Assembly: GCA_037133915.1 (NCBI GenBank)
Contig: JBAXND010000045.1
Location: 1-36,295 of the forward strand
Reading direction: 5' to 3'
Origin: Bacteroidota bacterium
GTDB lineage: Bacteria > Bacteroidota > Bacteroidia > Bacteroidales > CAIWKO01
Length of the DNA: 36,295 nt
Positions 31,814 through 36,295 of the stretch are shown piece by piece. Position 1 is the stretch's first letter. Each line of letters starts with the position of its first letter. The position numbers and the translations under genes were made by a program. A model generated the notes under the pieces. That model did no database searches, was not told where the DNA came from, and saw nothing but the letters and a program-made list of their open reading frames with translations.

Positions 31814-32617
31814 ATGAAAAAAAATCTATTGTTTGCCTTTGCTGCAATTATTTGCATGGCGATTACAACATCCAAATCACACGCTCAAACAGCCGGCACA
31901 CTTACCTTTTCAGTTACTACTACTGAACCATCGGGTGGTTATACAGGCTCACATGTCCTTGCAATTTGGGTGGAGAACAACTCCGGCACTTTCATTAAAA
32001 CAAAAATGAGATATGCCCAAGCACGTGTACAATATTTGAATACCTGGATTACAAAGTCAGGTCAAAATGTTGTAGATGCAGTGACCGGTGCCACACTCAA
32101 TAGTCACGGAACCATGTCCATTACCTGGAATGCCACCAATGTTTCTGCGGTTGTTGTACCTGATGGCACTTATAAAATATGGATGCAAATGGCCGATCGT
32201 AACTCCAACGGTGCCACGGCAAGCATCACCTTTACAAAAAGTCCGACACCCATTGTTAATCAGACCTTTGCTAATAGTGGCAACTTCACCAATATGACAC
32301 TAAACTGGACACCCATCAGCAGCAGCACAGAAACAATAAAACCGGGCGCATCATTAAGCTGTTTCCCGAACCCTTTTACCGATATGCTTACCTTAACGTT
32401 TAATTTAAGCGACATGCAGCGCGTAAATGCATCGGTTTACGATTTTGAAGGCAAACTGGTAAAAACCCTTTCTGATGAGATGCTCTCTGAAGGAACTCAC
32501 TCCTTTAACTGGGATGCCACTGACAGCAAAGGCAATCAAACAGCAAAAGGAATTTATTTTATAAAAGTAACCGCAGGAAATACAACAAGTGTGAAAAAAG
32601 TAATTTTCTCGCGATAA
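31814..32617 (+). CDS. T9SS-exported DUF2271 protein with flavinylation-like motif
   Basis: This 267-aa product has a signal peptide (residues 1-25, ending SHAQT). A DUF2271-type domain follows at about 28-150: GTLTFSVTTTEPSGGYTGSH, then VLAIWVEN, then W78 and DAVTGATLNSHGT, and VPDGTYKIWMQMAD. A type A T9SS sorting domain covers about 185-267 (FPNPFTDMLTLTF, FNWDATDSKGNQTAKGIYFI and the terminal VKKVIFSR). DAVTGAT (88-94) matches Dxx(S/T)GAT, the motif where ApbE attaches FMN to Thr in NqrC/RnfG-type proteins, so T94 is a candidate flavin site. No apbE gene is in the window. Export by T9SS would place it outside the outer membrane. A strong terminator follows 80 bp later. Confidence 0.85.
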   Translation: MKKNLLFAFAAIICMAITTSKSHAQTAGTLTFSVTTTEPSGGYTGSHVLAIWVENNSGTFIKTKMRYAQARVQYLNTWITKSGQNVVDAVTGATLNSHGTMSITWNATNVSAVVVPDGTYKIWMQMADRNSNGATASITFTKSPTPIVNQTFANSGNFTNMTLNWTPISSSTETIKPGASLSCFPNPFTDMLTLTFNLSDMQRVNASVYDFEGKLVKTLSDEMLSEGTHSFNWDATDSKGNQTAKGIYFIKVTAGNTTSVKKVIFSR

Positions 32618-33045
32618 TTTTCGTTGCACTCACTCTAACTACGGTCTATTACCTCACGGTTATACAATATTAATTGTGAGTTCATCATAAATCATTTAAC
32701 GGCATGCCAGAGAACTACGGGCAGCCGTTTTTTTTTATTCCCAATTACGGATAATTCAGTATCGAATATCCTGATATTTCTTACTCATTCTTGACAATTA
32801 TTGCCCATATTCATTCGAAAATATTGTACAAACACCCAATTTTAAACCATTAAAATTTTATCAACCTGCAACTTTTTAGCTTTATTGCCGTATTCATAGT
32901 AAGTTATAATAAAGCCAGTGTACTTACTTAAAGGTTCAAGAATAATGAACAAAATGGCAGAAATTGTTAGTAAATTAACTGCCTTATAAAATGTTAAATA
33001 TTTTAAAGTTACCTACCTTTACTAGGCATTTTAATATAGAATATT
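32618..33045. other. 428-bp intergenic region
   Basis: It holds the terminator of the Reeler/DUF2271 unit at 32698-32736. The remaining AT-rich 300 bases should contain the promoter of the large surface-protein gene. TACCTTTA (about 33013) is one base off the TAnnTTTG box and is the best visible candidate. No small gene or repeat is seen. Confidence 0.45.
32698..32736 (+). terminator. Rho-independent terminator after the DUF2271 gene
   Basis: AACGGC (32698-32703), one unpaired A, and TGCC pair with GGCA and GCCGTT (32720-32729). This gives a 10-bp stem with a run of nine T from 32728. Confidence 0.88.
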
Positions 33046-36000
33046 ATGATAACAAAACGACTTACTGAGTTGTTACGGGAACGGATATGCAAACCGGCTT
33101 TCCGCATTTTTCTCATCTCTGCTTTTATATTCGCAATAACCACACTCAGAGCTTTTGCTACAGATTATTACTGGGTAGCAAGCGGTGGTTCCAGTAGTGG
33201 GAACTGGAGTGATGCCGTGCACTGGTCAACCACGAGTGGAGGAACAGGTGGCAGCTCAATACCGGGCTCCGCGGATAATGTATTCTTTGATGCAAATTCA
33301 TTTATATCGGCAGGACGCGTTGTAACAATTAACGTTGCCACGGCTTCATGCAAAAGCATGGACTGGACAGGCGCTACTGGCACACCCACGCTGGCAACCA
33401 GTGCGACTACAAACACACTGAAAATTTACGGCTCCCTGAAACTCATCTCAGGAATGACCTACTCTTTCACCGGTCCGGTGTATTTTGAGGCAACAACTAC
33501 CGGCAATAATATTACTACGGGCGGAAAAATATTCCAGAACAATGTCTACCTCAACGGAATTGGTGGTGAATGGACGCTGCAGGATAACTTCAATATTCAA
33601 CAAACATTTTCATATTACCTCTACCAAAACAACGGAACATTCAGAACCAATAATAAAAACCTACTCATTCCGGGTTATTCTTCAAACGTTTCTTCTGCAA
33701 GAGCATTATATCTGGGTTCTTCTATTTTCGAAATTAATAACAACACTTCTTCATGCAATACCTTTGATATATCCCTTACCAATATGACTCTGGATGCCGG
33801 AACATCCACCATACGATTCTCCTACAGTTATTACCCGTATTTTAATATCAATGCTGCCAACGGGCCATTCTCTTTCTACAATGTAGAATTTACAAGCTAT
33901 AACTCCAGTTATACAAGCTACCTCTACAATTACAGCAACTACAAAGGAACTTTCCGAAGCCTGAAATTCCTGGGGAACGGATACGTTTCCGGAATCAACG
34001 AGTTTCAGACCGCGTTTACCGCTTCCTATAACATGACCATTACCGGAACCAATACAACACACTATAAAACAACCATCGGTGGCACTTCCACCATCTCAGG
34101 AACAAATGCCATTGACTCACTCATTTGCACCGGCACAGCCACTATCAGCGGTAACAATACCTTCAACTATATTATTTTTAAGGCCTTTGCCACAATAAAC
34201 GGTTCAAATACTTACGGAACCTTAGGCTTGTCAAAGGGTGCAACATATACACTTCAGGCGGGATATATACAGACTATTAACACGGCACTATCTGCAAGCG
34301 GCAGCTGCGGAGGGGAATTCACATTGAAATCGAATTCTACCGGAGCACCTGCCACCATAAGTAAAGCTTCCGGCAGCGCGATTATTGATTATGCGTACCT
34401 GCAAGACATAACTGCAACAGGAGGCGCAACATTTACAGCCAATAACACTTATAATCTGGGTGGAAACACAGGATGGACCATCAATGCTCCCACACCAGTT
34501 ACAAACGACTACTACTGGGTTGCCTATGGTGGAAGCAGCAGCGGCAGCTGGAGCGACGGAAATCACTGGTCGCTCACAAGCGGAGGCCCTTCAGCAGGCG
34601 GATGTATTCCCGGACCTTTGAGTAATGTATTCTTTGACGCAAATTCATTCACAACGGCAGGAAGAATCGTGACCATAGACGTAGCGGCAGCTACCTGCAA
34701 AAGCATGGACTGGACAGGCGCTACAGGAACACCCACATTCAACACAACAGCGACCACAAATGCACTGAAAATATACGGCTCACTGAAACTCATCTCAGGA
34801 ATGACCTACTCTTTCACCGGTCCGGTGTATTTTGAGGCAACAACTACCGGCAATAATATTACTACGGGCGGAAAAATATTCCAGAACAATGTCTACCTCA
34901 ACGGAATTGGTGGTGAATGGACGCTGCAGGATAACTTCAATATTCAACAAACATTTTCATATTACCTCTACCAAAACAACGGAACATTCAGAACCAATAA
35001 TAAAAACCTACTCATTCCGGGTTATTCTTCAAACGTTTCTTCTGCAAGAGCATTATATCTGGGTTCTTCTATTTTCGAAATTAATAACAACACTTCTTCA
35101 TGCAATACCTTTGATATATCCCTTACCAATATGACTCTGGATGCCGGAACATCCACCATACGATTCTCCTACAGTTATTACCCGTATTTTAATATCAATG
35201 CTGCCAACGGGCCATTCTCTTTCTACAATGTAGAATTTACAAGCTATAACTCCAGTTATACAAGCTACCTCTACAATTACAGCAACTACAAAGGAACTTT
35301 CCGAAGCCTGAAATTCCTGGGGAACGGATACGTTTCCGGAATCAACGAGTTTCAGACCGCGTTTACCGCTTCCTATAACATGACCATTACCGGAACCAAT
35401 ACAACACACTATAAAACAACCATCGGTGGCACTTCCACCATCTCAGGAACAAATGCCATTGACTCACTCATTTGCACCGGCACAGCCACTATCAGCGGTA
35501 ATAATACCTTCAACTATATTAAGCTCAATGCAAATTCGACCATCAACGGTTCAAACACGTATGGAGCTCTTGAATTGATGAAAGGCGGCATTTATACCTT
35601 CCAGGCAGGGTATTTCCAGACTATCACCAATAAGTTTATCGCTCAGGGCGCCAGTGGTCTTACAGTAGATATACAGTCATCTTCGGCAGGAAGCCCCGCG
35701 TATTTCCAAAAAACAGCAGGAACTGTTGCATGTGATTATATCAGAATTAAAGACAACTGGGCGTCGGGCGGAGCACATTTTTTTGCCGGTTCACACAGTA
35801 CTGATCAGGGTGGAAACAAAGGCTGGTTCTTTGTTGACTCAACCATGTCCGCAATAAGTATCAGTGTTTCTCCGTCATCAACAATCGTTTCGGGAACGAC
35901 GGCAATTTTTCAGGCGGATGTGGTAAACGAAGGCGCAACGCCTTCTTACCAGTGGAAGGTAAACGGTGTAGATGCAGGTACCAATGCACCCACATTCTCT

Positions 36001-36295
36001 ACGAGCACTCTTACAAATGGCAATACGGTTACCTGTGTGCTTACATCCAGTATTGGTGGGATTGGAAATAACCCGGCAACTTCAAATACGATCACTATGA
36101 CTGTAAATCCCGTCAATACGTTCTACTGGATAGGCAGGACAGGAAACTGGGGCGAAGGGACAAAATGGTCATTCAGCAGCGGAGGCAGTGCATGTAATCA
36201 GGTTCCGGGGCAGAATGATGATGTAGTGTTTGACGCCAATTCATTTAATTTGGCGGGTCAAACGGTCACTATAAATGTTGCAACGGCTTCCTGCC
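33046..36295 (+). CDS. Very large repetitive surface protein, 3' end outside window
   Basis: The frame opens at ATG 33046 and stays open to the window end (1083 codons, no stop). The first 38 residues form a signal peptide (AFRIFLISAFIFAITTLRAF). Three copies of a Trp/Gly-rich module start at about residues 40, 488 and 1026, with the pattern YYW-G-x-W-S-x-x-HWS-SGG, IPG, NVFFDANSF and a CKSMDWTG end. Between modules 1 and 2, and again after module 2, lies a Thr/Asn/Ser-rich beta-solenoid-like region. Residues about 940-1023 look like an Ig-like domain (ISVSPSSTIVSGTTAIFQAD, then SYQWKVNG). This is typical of T9SS-secreted adhesin-like proteins, so a sorting domain is expected beyond the window. 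DNA copies are identical over 719 bp. Confidence 0.88.
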   Translation, partial: MITKRLTELLRERICKPAFRIFLISAFIFAITTLRAFATDYYWVASGGSSSGNWSDAVHWSTTSGGTGGSSIPGSADNVFFDANSFISAGRVVTINVATASCKSMDWTGATGTPTLATSATTNTLKIYGSLKLISGMTYSFTGPVYFEATTTGNNITTGGKIFQNNVYLNGIGGEWTLQDNFNIQQTFSYYLYQNNGTFRTNNKNLLIPGYSSNVSSARALYLGSSIFEINNNTSSCNTFDISLTNMTLDAGTSTIRFSYSYYPYFNINAANGPFSFYNVEFTSYNSSYTSYLYNYSNYKGTFRSLKFLGNGYVSGINEFQTAFTASYNMTITGTNTTHYKTTIGGTSTISGTNAIDSLICTGTATISGNNTFNYIIFKAFATINGSNTYGTLGLSKGATYTLQAGYIQTINTALSASGSCGGEFTLKSNSTGAPATISKASGSAIIDYAYLQDITATGGATFTANNTYNLGGNTGWTINAPTPVTNDYYWVAYGGSSSGSWSDGNHWSLTSGGPSAGGCIPGPLSNVFFDANSFTTAGRIVTIDVAAATCKSMDWTGATGTPTFNTTATTNALKIYGSLKLISGMTYSFTGPVYFEATTTGNNITTGGKIFQNNVYLNGIGGEWTLQDNFNIQQTFSYYLYQNNGTFRTNNKNLLIPGYSSNVSSARALYLGSSIFEINNNTSSCNTFDISLTNMTLDAGTSTIRFSYSYYPYFNINAANGPFSFYNVEFTSYNSSYTSYLYNYSNYKGTFRSLKFLGNGYVSGINEFQTAFTASYNMTITGTNTTHYKTTIGGTSTISGTNAIDSLICTGTATISGNNTFNYIKLNANSTINGSNTYGALELMKGGIYTFQAGYFQTITNKFIAQGASGLTVDIQSSSAGSPAYFQKTAGTVACDYIRIKDNWASGGAHFFAGSHSTDQGGNKGWFFVDSTMSAISISVSPSSTIVSGTTAIFQADVVNEGATPSYQWKVNGVDAGTNAPTFSTSTLTNGNTVTCVLTSSIGGIGNNPATSNTITMTVNPVNTFYWIGRTGNWGEGTKWSFSSGGSACNQVPGQNDDVVFDANSFNLAGQTVTINVATASC
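33436..34154 (+). repeat. 719-bp identical repeat, copy 1 (in surface-protein gene)
   Basis: This segment is identical, base for base as far as I can read, to 34783-35501 (offset 1347 bp). Upstream of 33436 the two repeats differ at many bases including silent ones, and downstream they share about 17 more bases after one C/T change and then diverge fully. Confidence 0.9.
34783..35501 (+). repeat. 719-bp identical repeat, copy 2 (in surface-protein gene)
   Basis: Second copy of the segment at 33436-34154, in the same reading frame since the offset of 1347 bp is 449 codons. Past the T at 35502 similarity lasts to about 35520, then the coding sequence differs (KLNANSTING here, IFKAFATING in copy 1). 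Confidence 0.9.

Noticed and set aside
33168..35409. Antisense and out-of-frame open frames repeated exactly 1347 bp apart
   Set aside because: They are shadows of the large plus-strand gene that begins at 33046; their duplication only mirrors the identical DNA repeat.

Overview
The window is chromosomal DNA of a member of the Bacteroidota. The evidence is type IX secretion (T9SS) C-terminal sorting signals on several proteins, promoter-like TTG-N~21-TAnnTTTG boxes, beta-rich surface proteins, phytochrome-type sensor kinases and a complex I operon without nuoEFG. No species can be named from the sequence. No tRNA, rRNA, CRISPR array, transposase or phage gene was found.

Layout. (1) 1-1,860: the 3' end of a T9SS cargo gene, a small secreted protein, and two small minus-strand genes, each with a Bacteroidota-type promoter. 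(2) 1,860-16,624: a 15-kb minus-strand signalling block with four large PAS/GAF sensor histidine kinases, a single-domain receiver protein, one NarL/LuxR-type DNA-binding response regulator and a 67-aa protein that is a paralogue of a small gene in region 1. (3) 16,625-19,522: one plus-strand secreted or outer-membrane protein between two repeat-rich intergenic regions (a 21-bp and a 16-bp tandem array). (4) 19,523-30,212: nuoABCDHIJKLMN, an 11-subunit complex I lacking the NADH-oxidising module, followed by a 126-aa gene of unknown function and a bidirectional terminator. (5) 30,392-32,736: a Crp/Fnr-type regulator divergent from a two-gene unit encoding a Reeler-like protein with a CX4CH motif and a T9SS-exported DUF2271 protein with a DAVTGAT motif resembling the covalent-FMN attachment signal. 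(6) 33,046-end: the 5' part of a very large repetitive surface protein, with two copies of a 719-bp perfectly identical segment inside otherwise diverged repeats.

How the parts may work together. The kinases are mostly soluble multi-sensor proteins. One has a periplasmic Cache-like domain, and two carry cysteine clusters in GAF or PAS domains. Only one DNA-binding regulator is present, so signals may converge on it. Together with the respiratory operon, the cysteine-rich Crp/Fnr protein and the possible flavin/heme surface pair, this suggests a redox and energy theme; that link is inference. The most interesting candidates are the regulator/Reeler/DUF2271 unit, the NuoM variant lacking the TM7 lysine, the small FxxWC protein family and the recently homogenised repeat in the surface protein.
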